This document shows positions 33,173-40,262 of a stretch of 64,000 nucleotides of DNA, piece by piece. The notes under the pieces were generated by a model. That model was not told the origin of the DNA and ran no database searches. It worked only from the letters and a program-made list of their open reading frames with translations. The DNA comes from Paraburkholderia translucens. Its GTDB lineage: Bacteria > Pseudomonadota > Gammaproteobacteria > Burkholderiales > Burkholderiaceae. Made by a program: the position numbers and the translations under genes. Location: contig NZ_JAJITC010000003.1 in NCBI RefSeq assembly GCF_020881035.1, forward strand, positions 124,001-188,000, written 5' to 3'. Position 1 is the first letter of the stretch, and each line of letters opens with the position of its first letter.

Positions 33173-34018
33173 TTATTCGTCGAGTCGGCGCCCAGGCGCG
33201 CCGCCGATCTCCATGACGATCATGTCGATGCATTCGAGCAATGCGGGCGCGGCGTGCGAGATCAGCCAGTCGCGCGGACATTGGTTGGCCGAGCCGCCGC
33301 AATTGACCGCGTAGCGCTCGCCCGACGGCCCGACGAAGCCAAGCGCGATCGCGTTCAGGCCGTCGTACCACTCGCCGGTGGCGATCGCGAAGCCGCGCTC
33401 GAGCGTGTCCTCTATCGCGCTTTCGAGGCGGCTGCCGAGATAGCCCCAATCGTCGCCTTCGGCCGTCTGCAGGCCGGCGAGCAGACGGTCGCGCTCCGGC
33501 TGCGCGAGCGAAGCGAGGTACGCCCGGCCGACGGCGGTGCGCGTCAAGCTCATGCGCGAGCCGACTTCGAGCCGCGAGACGAGCACCGCGGAACGCGGCC
33601 GGATCGTGTCGATCACGACCATGTCGTAGCGGTCGCGTACAGCAAGATGCACCGACAACGCGGTGCGCTCGGCGAGCTCGATCAGGAAGGGCCGGGCGCG
33701 GGAGCGGATGTCGAAGTTGCGCAGAAAGCCGTTGCTCAGTTCGAGCACGGACGAGGTCAGCACGAAGCGCTCGCTGTCGGGCAACCGCAGCAGGAAACCG
33801 GTGCCCACGAGCGTGGCGGTGATGCGCGACACGGTGGGCTTCGGGATGCCGGTCAACTCGGTCAGCTCGCGGTTGCTGAGGGGCGCGTGCGCGGCGGCGA
33901 CGGTGCGCAGCACGGTCAGGCCGCGCGCGAGCGCGGTGACTTCGTCGCCCGGGCCGCCCCGGTCTTTGCTGGTTGGGACCCTGGCGGCTTCGGTCTGGTT
34001 AGGCGTGGATTGGTTCAT
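33173..34018 (-). CDS. IclR-family transcriptional regulator
   Basis: A 281-residue DNA-binding regulator. A winged helix-turn-helix at about residues 28-90 (VTALARGLTVLRTVAAAHAPLSNRELTELTGIPKPTVSRITATL) is followed by the IclR effector domain at about 105-265 (VHLAVRDRYDMVVID, SRMSLTRTAVGRAYLA, AIATGEWYDGLNAIAL). IclR proteins usually bind a small organic acid and control catabolic genes. Its own promoter carries a perfect TGAAA-N5-TTTCA palindrome over the -10 box, and a near copy lies 183 bases away on a rightward promoter. The neighbours on the upstream side are an MFS transporter and an exported hydrolase, plausible targets. The ligand is unknown. Confidence 0.88.
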   Translation of the reverse strand: MNQSTPNQTEAARVPTSKDRGGPGDEVTALARGLTVLRTVAAAHAPLSNRELTELTGIPKPTVSRITATLVGTGFLLRLPDSERFVLTSSVLELSNGFLRNFDIRSRARPFLIELAERTALSVHLAVRDRYDMVVIDTIRPRSAVLVSRLEVGSRMSLTRTAVGRAYLASLAQPERDRLLAGLQTAEGDDWGYLGSRLESAIEDTLERGFAIATGEWYDGLNAIALGFVGPSGERYAVNCGGSANQCPRDWLISHAAPALLECIDMIVMEIGGAPGRRLDE

Positions 34019-34025
34019 GCGTTAT

Positions 34026-34059
34026 TTTGAAACTTTATTTCAAATTATTCGTTCGGCAA
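34026..34059 (-). promoter_or_regulatory. iclR promoter with overlapping IclR-type operator
   Basis: On the bottom strand TTGCCG (34054-34059) and TAAAGT (34032-34037), 16 bases apart, form a fair promoter. TTTGAAA-CTTTA-TTTCAAA at 34026-34044 is a perfect 7-bp inverted repeat covering the -10 box. IclR-family operators are typically 15-bp palindromes with TGGAA/TTCCA-like arms, so autorepression is likely. Confidence 0.65.
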
Positions 34060-34182
34060 CCTGTTGCGGGGTGCTTTTCGAATGCGCGGACATCTCCAAA
34101 CCGGGGCGAGAATTTTTTTATATTTTAGAAAGCTTATTGTATCGGAACGAATTGCTCATTGGCGGACCGATCGATGTTCTAC

Positions 34183-34227
34183 TTGACTTAATCAGCATAA
34201 CCATAAAAAATGGAACCTCATTTCAAA
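34183..34227 (+). promoter_or_regulatory. Rightward promoter with a second IclR-type operator
   Basis: TTGACT (34183-34188) followed at 15-17 bases by an A-rich -10 (TAAAAA or AAAAAT at 34204-34211) reads rightward. TGGAACCTCATTTCAAA at 34211-34227 matches the iclR-promoter operator at 14 of 17 positions and would cover the transcription start, a repressor position. The transcript would enter the short RNA region that ends at 34401. Confidence 0.5.
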
Positions 34228-34401
34228 AGCCGCTTCCACAGGCTGTATTCTGGTGCATGTGAGCGCAAAATCCCGGAATCCAGGACCGATTGCTCATTCA
34301 ATGAGTGTCGCGGCTTTTGAATACCGTCTCTCAGGTTCTAGCACGGCCCTCGGAATGGCTAGAACTTTTAAGGCGTCACGGCAACGTGACGCCTTTTTTT
34401 T
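34216..34401 (+). ncRNA. Candidate IclR-controlled small RNA, about 185 nt
   Basis: Between the rightward promoter and a perfect terminator lies a short region without a credible protein gene. AGGTTCTAGC (34333-34342) pairs with GCTAGAACTT (34358-34367), including one G-U pair, around a 15-base loop. The terminator hairpin at 34372-34393 follows directly, giving a typical small-RNA 3' end. Base composition is much more AT-rich at its start than in the surrounding genes. It does not resemble a tRNA or an RNA family I know. It could instead be the attenuated leader of a lost gene. Confidence 0.45.
34372..34401 (+). terminator. Perfect rho-independent terminator
   Basis: GGCGTCACG (34372-34380), loop GCAA, CGTGACGCC (34385-34393), then eight T residues. 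The polarity of the T run shows it ends a rightward transcript, opposite to both flanking genes. Confidence 0.92.
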
Positions 34402-34525
34402 GTCGTCCATCAGGCACGCCACAGTCGAGGTCTGATTGGATCGGTTTTTCAGATGCGGAAGCCGAGGCGAATATTGCAGCCGTCGATCAGGACGTGATGA
34501 CAGCGATTGGCGGATCCGGATGCGC

Positions 34526-35857
34526 TCACGAATTGAATTTCGCAGCGAGGCTTTGCCGGTCGCGCAGCACGGATAGCACGAGCGCTCCCATGCCGCACAT
34601 GGCGATCAGCGCGGTCAACGCGCTTTTTCCGGCGTGCACGAGCACCCAGCCGCCGACGGCCGGAAAGCCGAACGCACCGAGCGAATAAGCGACGATGAAC
34701 CATGTCAGCGCGGCCTGACGATGGCTGACATCGGAATCGTTGACCGCCTGTTCCTGGATCACAGGATAGGCGAGCCCGTAGCCGGCCCCGAACAGCACGG
34801 CGCTGGTCGGGTGGAACAGCGTGTGATACGGAACGGCGAACATGGCTGCAATGCCAAGCAGCATCAATATGATTACGAGTTTGGTCGCGATTTCACGCGG
34901 CGAACTGATCACGAGCCGTCCGAGCAGCCAGCGCGCGAGAACGACCGTCACGGTGTAAAAACTGAAGAACGTCCCGGCGTGGGATCCGGTACCCTGAACG
35001 AGCGACATCTGGAACGTCAACAGGCCGGAGAAGACGCAGGCGCATAAGCCAATCATCGCGATCGAGTGAACCGCGCGCGTGCGGAGAATGGCGCCCGAGT
35101 TGAGCGTCCATGTCTTTTGCGGGTGCGTTGCGGGATCCGGCGACAAGCGTGCGAAAACTTCCAGCATCAACGATCCGACCATGCACAGGCCCGCGATGAC
35201 GAGCAGCACGCTTGCGACGGTCCAGTGCAGCGAGCGGATCGCGAACGCGGCTAACGCCGGACATGCGCCGATGCCCAGCATTTGAATCGTGCCGAATCGC
35301 ATGAACCATGAGCCTCGATCGCTATTCGTGGTTCGTTCGGCGAGTGCCATTGGAGCAGCGAGGCTGAACGAACCCCAGCCAAAACCGACAAGGAATCCGG
35401 GAAGAAAGCCGATCGCATTCTCGGGCGCGATTATCGTGAAAGCCGCGACGCCTGTGCCGAGGCATAGCGTCGCGATCGACGTCAATCTCGCCGCGCCTAT
35501 GCGCGGGGCGAACCAGTCGACCAGCGGAAAGCTCAGAAACGTGCCGATCACTGCTTGCGCGAACGCAACTCCGGTGTTCAGATCGGTTCCGCCCGTGGAC
35601 CGGAAATGCATCGAAAGCAAAAACGTCGCGCCATAACCGCTGGCGGCGAGCAGCGTGCCGAGTAGTACGAAAAGAGCATGGAATGGTTGCATGCGCCGAA
35701 CTCTGTTGATCGACAAGGGCACCGGCTGCCCTGATGGATTGGGCGAAACGCTGGTTCGCGAGCCTTTCGCAACGGTGACCTGCAGCTGTCTATCTGGCGT
35801 CGCCCTACGCATGGCGACGCGATTAACGAATCGCCCAGTCGTGTGACCGGCTGACAT
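34526..35857 (-). CDS. MFS transporter
   Basis: A 443-residue major facilitator superfamily transporter with about 12 hydrophobic segments starting at residue 57 (QPFHALFVLLGTLLAASGYGATFLL). The cytoplasmic loop between the two halves is at about 225-250. An N-terminal extension of 55 polar residues precedes the first membrane segment. I kept the long form because the ATG at 35857 has an excellent AAGGA box five bases ahead, whereas the later ATG at 35692 has none. The substrate cannot be told; it resembles sugar/organic-acid or drug exporters only in general. It points toward iclR and is divergent from the hydrolase gene, suggesting a small catabolic unit. Confidence 0.82.
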   Translation of the reverse strand: MSAGHTTGRFVNRVAMRRATPDRQLQVTVAKGSRTSVSPNPSGQPVPLSINRVRRMQPFHALFVLLGTLLAASGYGATFLLSMHFRSTGGTDLNTGVAFAQAVIGTFLSFPLVDWFAPRIGAARLTSIATLCLGTGVAAFTIIAPENAIGFLPGFLVGFGWGSFSLAAPMALAERTTNSDRGSWFMRFGTIQMLGIGACPALAAFAIRSLHWTVASVLLVIAGLCMVGSLMLEVFARLSPDPATHPQKTWTLNSGAILRTRAVHSIAMIGLCACVFSGLLTFQMSLVQGTGSHAGTFFSFYTVTVVLARWLLGRLVISSPREIATKLVIILMLLGIAAMFAVPYHTLFHPTSAVLFGAGYGLAYPVIQEQAVNDSDVSHRQAALTWFIVAYSLGAFGFPAVGGWVLVHAGKSALTALIAMCGMGALVLSVLRDRQSLAAKFNS

Positions 35858-36155
35858 ATTAATCCTTCAACCCGCGCGAATTTCCAATACCAAAGTACTA
35901 GAGCCTCTTCAATACACTCAATGTAAGCTTCAGGCTTGACGAACGGTTGAAACAGGCATTGAAGTTTGATTGACATCGAGGGTGTCTGCGATGGCTTTCC
36001 TTGCGTCCGACGTGGTAGCCCGCTGCGGATATATCTGCGTATAGCTCGCTAAATCGATCGCCGTATAGTCCTATCCACTGATGCGATGGTGCATCGTCAC
36101 ATCTGCCCATAAGCTTGATCGAGTCGGCTTTTAACTAATCACGAGGAGATGAAGC
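35858..36155. other. Divergent AT-richer spacer, MFS / hydrolase
   Basis: Nearly 300 bases clearly less GC-rich than the flanking genes, holding both divergent promoters. TTGACGAACGGTTGAAAC and TTGAAGTTTGATTGAC stretches near 35936-35972 contain TTGAA half-sites reminiscent of, but not matching, the IclR palindrome. Short open frames here are not convincing. A GAGGAG ribosome binding site at 36143-36148 serves the hydrolase. Confidence 0.4.
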
Positions 36156-37181
36156 GTGGCAGAACTGATTAACGAACGCCGTCGGCGAATTCTGGGAACC
36201 AGCTTGGCGGGCGTTGCGCTGGCGGGAACGGGCGTTGCCGGATTCGCCGGCGCGCAGTCGGCGTCCGCGAGCCCGAACGCGGCGTCCTTCGGTGAAATTC
36301 ACCGGGTTCAGGCGAATGGCCTGAGCATCGGATATGTGGACGCCGGCCCGAAAGAAGGTCCGGTCGTCGTCTTGCTGCACGGCTGGCCCTACGATGTCTA
36401 CAGCTTCGCCGAGGTCGCGCCGATACTCACGGCGGCGGGGCATCGGGTGCTCGTGCCGTATTTGCGCGGCTATGGTCCGACGCAATTCGTGTCGGCTGAC
36501 ATACCGCGCAATGGTCAGCAAGCCGTTGTCGCCGTCGATATCGTCGCGTTCATGGACGCGCTGAACGTCAGGCAGGCCGTCATCGGCGGGTTCGATTGGG
36601 GCGCGCGCACCGCCAACATCATCGCCGCGCTGTGGCCGGAGCGCTGCAAGGCGCTCGTCTCCGTGAGCGGTTATCTGATCGGCAGCCAGGCTGCCAACGA
36701 GAAGCCGCTGCCGCCAGCGGCTGAACTGGCATGGTGGTATCAGTTCTATTTCTCCACGGCGCGCGGCCAGGCGGGGTACGCTCAGAACAGCCACGATTTC
36801 AACAAGCTGATCTGGCGTCTTGCGTCGCCACAGTGGCGCTTCGATGACGCGACTTACGAACGCACGGCGGCTTCGTTCGACAATCCCGACCATGTTGCTG
36901 TGGTGATCAACAACTATCGCTGGCGTCTGGGGCTCGCGCAAGGCGAGGCCAAGTACGACGACATCGAGAAGAAGCTTGCGCTGTCGCCCGCGATCGCGGT
37001 GCCGACCATCACGCTCGAGGGCGATGCCAACGGCGCGCCGCATCCGCAGCCGGCCGCGTACGCCGCGAAGTTCACGGGCAAATACCAGCACCGCGACATC
37101 AGCGGCGGGATTGGCCACAATCTGCCCCAGGAAGCGCCCCAGGCGTTCGCGGACGCGCTGCTGCAGGTCCAGCGCCTGTGA
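36156..37181 (+). CDS. Exported alpha/beta hydrolase, epoxide-hydrolase-like
   Basis: A 341-residue alpha/beta hydrolase. The N terminus NERRRRILGTSLAGVALAGTG resembles a twin-arginine signal followed by an Ala-rich cleavage region near residue 38, so periplasmic export in folded form is likely. The oxyanion motif HGWPYD is at 75-80. The nucleophile elbow GGFDWGA at 144-150 has Asp147 instead of Ser, as in epoxide hydrolases and haloalkane dehalogenases. The catalytic His is at about 321 (GGIGHNLPQEAP). The GTG at 36156 is preceded by GAGGAG with good spacing; an ATG at 36149 is out of frame. It is divergent from the MFS gene. The substrate, an epoxide or halide, is unknown. Confidence 0.85.
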   Translation: MAELINERRRRILGTSLAGVALAGTGVAGFAGAQSASASPNAASFGEIHRVQANGLSIGYVDAGPKEGPVVVLLHGWPYDVYSFAEVAPILTAAGHRVLVPYLRGYGPTQFVSADIPRNGQQAVVAVDIVAFMDALNVRQAVIGGFDWGARTANIIAALWPERCKALVSVSGYLIGSQAANEKPLPPAAELAWWYQFYFSTARGQAGYAQNSHDFNKLIWRLASPQWRFDDATYERTAASFDNPDHVAVVINNYRWRLGLAQGEAKYDDIEKKLALSPAIAVPTITLEGDANGAPHPQPAAYAAKFTGKYQHRDISGGIGHNLPQEAPQAFADALLQVQRL

Positions 37182-37353
37182 CCGAAGCGTGCGCTCAATG
37201 ATGCTCGCTTGCGTGTCAAGGATCGCGACTGCGAGTTCACGCGCTACGCGCGTTGCGTTGCGTTGAACGCATTGGCTGCGCCGGTGCTGGCGACGCGAAA
37301 ATCCGCGATCCGCGTCACGGCACATCGCGCACCGTCGACAGAGCCGTTCTCGT

Positions 37354-37391
37354 GAGACCGCTGGAATGCGCCGGCACAGCCGGCGCGGTCT
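37354..37391. terminator. Hairpin between convergent genes
   Basis: GCGCCGGC (37368-37375) and GCCGGCGC (37379-37386) form a perfect stem with an ACA loop, extended by outer AGACC/GGTCT pairing. It lies between the convergent hydrolase and BON genes. No T run is present on either side. Confidence 0.5.
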
Positions 37392-37412
37392 TCGACGATG
37401 AAACCGGCAGGA

Positions 37413-37775
37413 TCAGGGCGCGGCGTACAGCGTCAGCTTGCTCGTCACCGACTGCACGCCCGGCACTTTCGACGCGAGATCCTGAGCGACCTGGTCTTGC
37501 GATTCGTCGAGAATGGTACCTGCCAGGGTGACCTTGCCCGAGCGCGAATTCGCGAACACGGCGATGTCCGTGTCATTCAGTTCTTTCGACTTGAGCAGAG
37601 CCTCGCGGACCTTCTTGGCCAGTGCATGATTGGCGGCGCGATCGGCATGCATCTCCGCGCGAAGCTGCTCTTTGGTGGGAGCGGCGGTGTCGGCGGCGGT
37701 CGCAGCCTGTACGAGTGCGGCCGACGACAGCAGAGCGGCGAGCGCACCCGTGAGTGCCTTGTGGCGTAACGTCAT
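37413..37775 (-). CDS. Exported BON-domain protein
   Basis: A 120-residue periplasmic protein. A signal peptide of about 28 residues (ALTGALAALLSSAALVQAATAA) is followed by a linker and one BON domain at about 50-115 (ANHALAKKVREALLKSKELNDTDIAVFANSRSGKVTLAGTILDESQDQVAQDLASKVPGV pattern, with the conserved glycines). BON domains bind phospholipids or other envelope parts; OsmY is the known double-domain relative. This one has a single domain. An AGGTGA box precedes the ATG at 37775. It stands alone, convergent to the hydrolase. Confidence 0.88.
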   Translation of the reverse strand: MTLRHKALTGALAALLSSAALVQAATAADTAAPTKEQLRAEMHADRAANHALAKKVREALLKSKELNDTDIAVFANSRSGKVTLAGTILDESQDQVAQDLASKVPGVQSVTSKLTLYAAP

Positions 37776-38048
37776 GAAATCACCTGTTCACGAGGGATTG
37801 AGGAGGAGTCTTGAGTGTGGGTCTTGCCCGCTAGAAAGGATAGTCTGCGGTCCGCTTCTTTTCTATCGGACGTTCGGTGCCGAACACTATACGGATGTGG
37901 ACAGAGCGTCATACCTTCGGATATTGCGCGTCGAACCGTCACTGTGTCTTTATCGGTGACCGGGAAAGACGAGGATCAGGAGCGCGGTCGGGATCGCTAG
38001 CGGATCGAAGGGTTCGAGCGTGTGTGGGCCACGCGTGACGCGTGCGCC

Positions 38049-38429
38049 TCAGCGCGCCAGCAACGAAACCGTGGCGATGCCGAGAATCGTCATGATCAGC
38101 GACGCGCTCACGTGGATCGCCACTTCGCCGGCCGCCCAGCCGAGCCGCCCGTCCTGCAAGCGCTGCACGACCTCCGCGGAGAATGTCGAGAACGTCGAGA
38201 GGCCGCCCATCAAACCCGTGATGACGAACAGGCGCCATTCCGGCGCGAGCTGCGGCACGCGCGCGAAGCCCGCGACCGCTACCCCGATGATGTAGCCCGC
38301 GATCACGTTGGCAGCGAGCGTGCCGAGCGGCAGGTCGCTAAAGATGGCGTTCAGGCGAAAGCCGAGGAACCAGCGGAACAGCGAGCCGAGTGCGCCACCG
38401 ATGGCGACCGCAAGAAAAGACCAATACAT
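38049..38429 (-). CDS. crcB: Fluoride ion channel CrcB/Fluc
   Basis: A 126-residue membrane protein with four hydrophobic helices that exports fluoride as a dual-topology dimer. Family features are [10 protein letters not shown] near the N terminus, [16 protein letters not shown], and [15 protein letters not shown], with the phenylalanine box and central sodium site. I chose the ATG at 38429 ([16 protein letters not shown]); an upstream TTG at 38459 would add ten residues that the family lacks. No strong ribosome binding site is visible. A fluoride riboswitch precedes the gene, which confirms the assignment and the way it is induced. It is 79 bases downstream of that aptamer and is read leftward. 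Confidence 0.93.
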   Translation of the reverse strand: MYWSFLAVAIGGALGSLFRWFLGFRLNAIFSDLPLGTLAANVIAGYIIGVAVAGFARVPQLAPEWRLFVITGLMGGLSTFSTFSAEVVQRLQDGRLGWAAGEVAIHVSASLIMTILGIATVSLLAR

Positions 38430-38507
38430 GGAAGAGGATCGAAACCGGAATGTCGACAAACCGGTTGATGCGGGCGAGTGGATGCCGCGTCCGCAAAACC
38501 GGGCGTA

Positions 38508-38556
38508 GCAGGCATCATCAGCCCCAAAGGCGGTTAATGGAGAATGCCATCTCCAG
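38508..38556 (-). promoter_or_regulatory. Fluoride riboswitch (crcB motif)
   Basis: Read on the bottom strand, the segment contains GGAGATGGCATTCTCC (38554-38539), AACCGCC (38535-38529) and GGCTGATGATGCCTGC (38523-38508). These are the conserved stem, pseudoknot strand and 3' stem of the fluoride aptamer (consensus GATGG...AACCGCC...GGCTGATGatGCCTRC). A -10-like TAGACT at 38568-38563 would start transcription right at the aptamer. No terminator separates it from crcB, so control is probably at translation. Confidence 0.9.
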
Positions 38557-38587
38557 CCGCGGAGTCTAACATCGGCGCGCGCATTTG

Positions 38588-38621
38588 GGGACAGGCACGT
38601 GATGCGCGCCTGTCCCGTTTT
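38588..38621 (-). terminator. Hairpin after amt
   Basis: GGGACAGGC (38588-38596) and GCCTGTCCC (38608-38616) form a perfect 9-bp stem just downstream of the amt stop on the bottom strand. The T-rich tail is on the top-strand side only, so termination of amt would be imperfect. Confidence 0.5.
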
Positions 38622-38640
38622 CCTCGCGCGCCGCCGCCTG

Positions 38641-39828
38641 TTACTCCGCGGTCGCCGAAATCTTGTGGATCGACAGGTCGGCGCCGTTGTACTCCTCTTC
38701 CTGGTCGAGCCGCAGACCGACGGTCATGCGGATCACGCCGTACACGATCGTGCCGCCGAGCCCCGCGACGACTATGCCGCCGAGCGTGCCAATCACCTGC
38801 GAACCGAGCGACACGCCGCCCATCCCGCCGAGCGCTTGCATGCCGAAGATGCCGGCCGCGATGCCGCCCCATGCGCCGCACAGGCCGTGCAGCGGCCACA
38901 CGCCGAGCACGTCGTCGATGCGCCAGCGGTTCTGCACACAGGTGAACATATAGACGAACAGCACGCCGGCAATACCACCCGTGACCAGCGCGCCGAGCGG
39001 ATGCATCAGATCCGAGCCCGCGCACACGGCCACGAGTCCCGCGAGCGGGCCGTTGTACGTGAAGCCCGGGTCGTTGCGGCCCGCGAGCCACGCGGTCAGC
39101 GTGCCGCCGACCATCGCCATCAGCGAGTTGACCGCGACGAGGCCGCTGATCTTGTCGAGCGTCTGCGCGCTCATCACGTTGAAGCCGAACCAGCCGACCG
39201 TGAGGACCCATGCGCCGAGCGCGAGGAACGGGATATTCGATGGCGGATGCGCGGCGATGCCGCCGTCGCGGTGATAGCGGCCGTTGCGTGCGCCGAGCAG
39301 CAACACGGCGGGCAGCGCGACCCAGCCGCCGAACGCGTGTACGACCACCGAGCCCGCGAAATCATGGAACGGCGCGCCGAAAGCATGCGTGAGCCAGTCC
39401 TGGATGCCGAAACGGTCATTCCACGCGATACCTTCGAAGAACGGATAGACGAACCCGACCAGCACGAACGTCGCGCACAGCTGCGGATTGAATTTCGAGC
39501 GCTCGGCGATGCCGCCCGAAACGATCGCGGGGATCGCGGCGGCGAACGTCAGCAGGAAGAAAAAGCGCACGAGGCCGTAGCCGTTGTGCTCGGCGAGCGA
39601 CGCGGCATTGCCGAAAAACTGCACGCCGTAGGCGATCGTGTAGCCGATGAAGAAATACGCGATCGTCGAGACCGCGAAGTCGACCAGAATCTTGACCAGC
39701 GCATTGACCTGATTCTTCTTGCGCACGGTGCCGAGCTCAAGAAATGCGAACCCCGCGTGCATTGCCAGCACCATCGCGGCACCGATCAGAAGAAACTCCG
39801 TGTTGGCCCCGTATTTCAGACTTTCCAT
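38641..39828 (-). CDS. amt: Ammonium transporter
   Basis: A 395-residue Amt/MEP channel with 11 membrane helices that conducts ammonium/ammonia into the cell. The twin pore histidines are in [15 protein letters not shown] and [12 protein letters not shown], and the signature DFAGS and GGIAERSKF are present. It lacks a signal peptide (it begins [12 protein letters not shown]), unlike E. coli AmtB. No glnK gene adjoins it, which is unusual for the family and suggests a solo copy. A sigma-54 promoter 30-40 bases upstream and NtrC-like half-sites farther out indicate induction under nitrogen limitation. A GGGACA box precedes the ATG. Confidence 0.94.
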   Translation of the reverse strand: MESLKYGANTEFLLIGAAMVLAMHAGFAFLELGTVRKKNQVNALVKILVDFAVSTIAYFFIGYTIAYGVQFFGNAASLAEHNGYGLVRFFFLLTFAAAIPAIVSGGIAERSKFNPQLCATFVLVGFVYPFFEGIAWNDRFGIQDWLTHAFGAPFHDFAGSVVVHAFGGWVALPAVLLLGARNGRYHRDGGIAAHPPSNIPFLALGAWVLTVGWFGFNVMSAQTLDKISGLVAVNSLMAMVGGTLTAWLAGRNDPGFTYNGPLAGLVAVCAGSDLMHPLGALVTGGIAGVLFVYMFTCVQNRWRIDDVLGVWPLHGLCGAWGGIAAGIFGMQALGGMGGVSLGSQVIGTLGGIVVAGLGGTIVYGVIRMTVGLRLDQEEEYNGADLSIHKISATAE

Positions 39829-39868
39829 CGATATGTCCCGCTTTTTTTACCAAAAAAGTGCGCTATAG

Positions 39869-39884
39869 AGCAAGAAGCGGGCCA
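39869..39884 (-). promoter_or_regulatory. Sigma-54 promoter of amt
   Basis: The bottom strand reads TGGCCCGCTTCTTGCT, differing from the sigma-54 consensus TGGCACG-N4-TTGCW at one of 12 defined positions. The GG (-24) and GC (-12) pairs are correctly spaced. The start would be near 39858, giving a leader of about 30 bases before the amt ATG. Confidence 0.8.
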
Positions 39885-39908
39885 AAGTTGTGCGAATCGC
39901 GTTGATGC

Positions 39909-39978
39909 GGTGCAATCGGGCACCGGGATGGGATCCGAAACCGCTGCGGCGATAAGTGGTGCAATGACCTCATGCACC
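39909..39978 (-). promoter_or_regulatory. NtrC-like half-sites upstream of amt
   Basis: GGTGCA-type half-sites occur as two inverted pairs: GGTGCAATCGGGCACC (39909-39924) and GGTGCA (39958-39963) with TGCACC (39973-39978), the latter containing TGCA-N9-TGCA as in NtrC sites. They lie about 50-120 bases upstream of the predicted start, the usual enhancer position. The internal bases deviate from the TGCACC-N5-GGTGCA consensus. Confidence 0.45.
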
Positions 39979-40262
39979 GCGAAAGAGAGTCAAAGCACAG
40001 GAAAAGTGCATAAACCGGCGTCGCTGCCACGCGTGACCCAGACAAGGGCGCAATATTCGATTTCTATTACAGTTTTATTCGGAATCCTGACGCATCGACC
40101 TGTTCGCCGGTCGCGCGCCTGCCCATTTCTGGCGCAAAGTCTGCCGACGCGGGAAACCGCGGTAGGCGTGTTCGTGACCCTCTTTGTCTTCGCGCACAAA
40201 CGCCGACATAATGTGCCGACCCCGTGCTTGAACCGTCGGCCAACTCCTCGAGATGCGCACGC

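Larger units (their letters stand above)
39829..40262. other. Divergent intergenic region, amt / histidine kinase
   Basis: These 434 bases contain the amt sigma-54 promoter and upstream half-sites on the left. From about 39980 to 40262 I see no gene; an AT-richer stretch near 40050-40080 may hold the kinase promoter. Confidence 0.5.

Noticed and set aside
34253..34435. 60-residue open frame over the terminator
   Set aside because: It runs straight through a perfect intrinsic terminator and has no recognisable features or ribosome binding site.
35578..35976. 132-residue bottom-strand open frame overlapping the MFS start
   Set aside because: Most of it overlaps the MFS gene in another frame, it has no ribosome binding site and no known domain.
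39909..39924. Second sigma-54-like site on the bottom strand (GGTGCCCGATTGC)
   Set aside because: The GG and GC pairs are 11 rather than 12 bases apart; the site at 39869-39884 fits far better.
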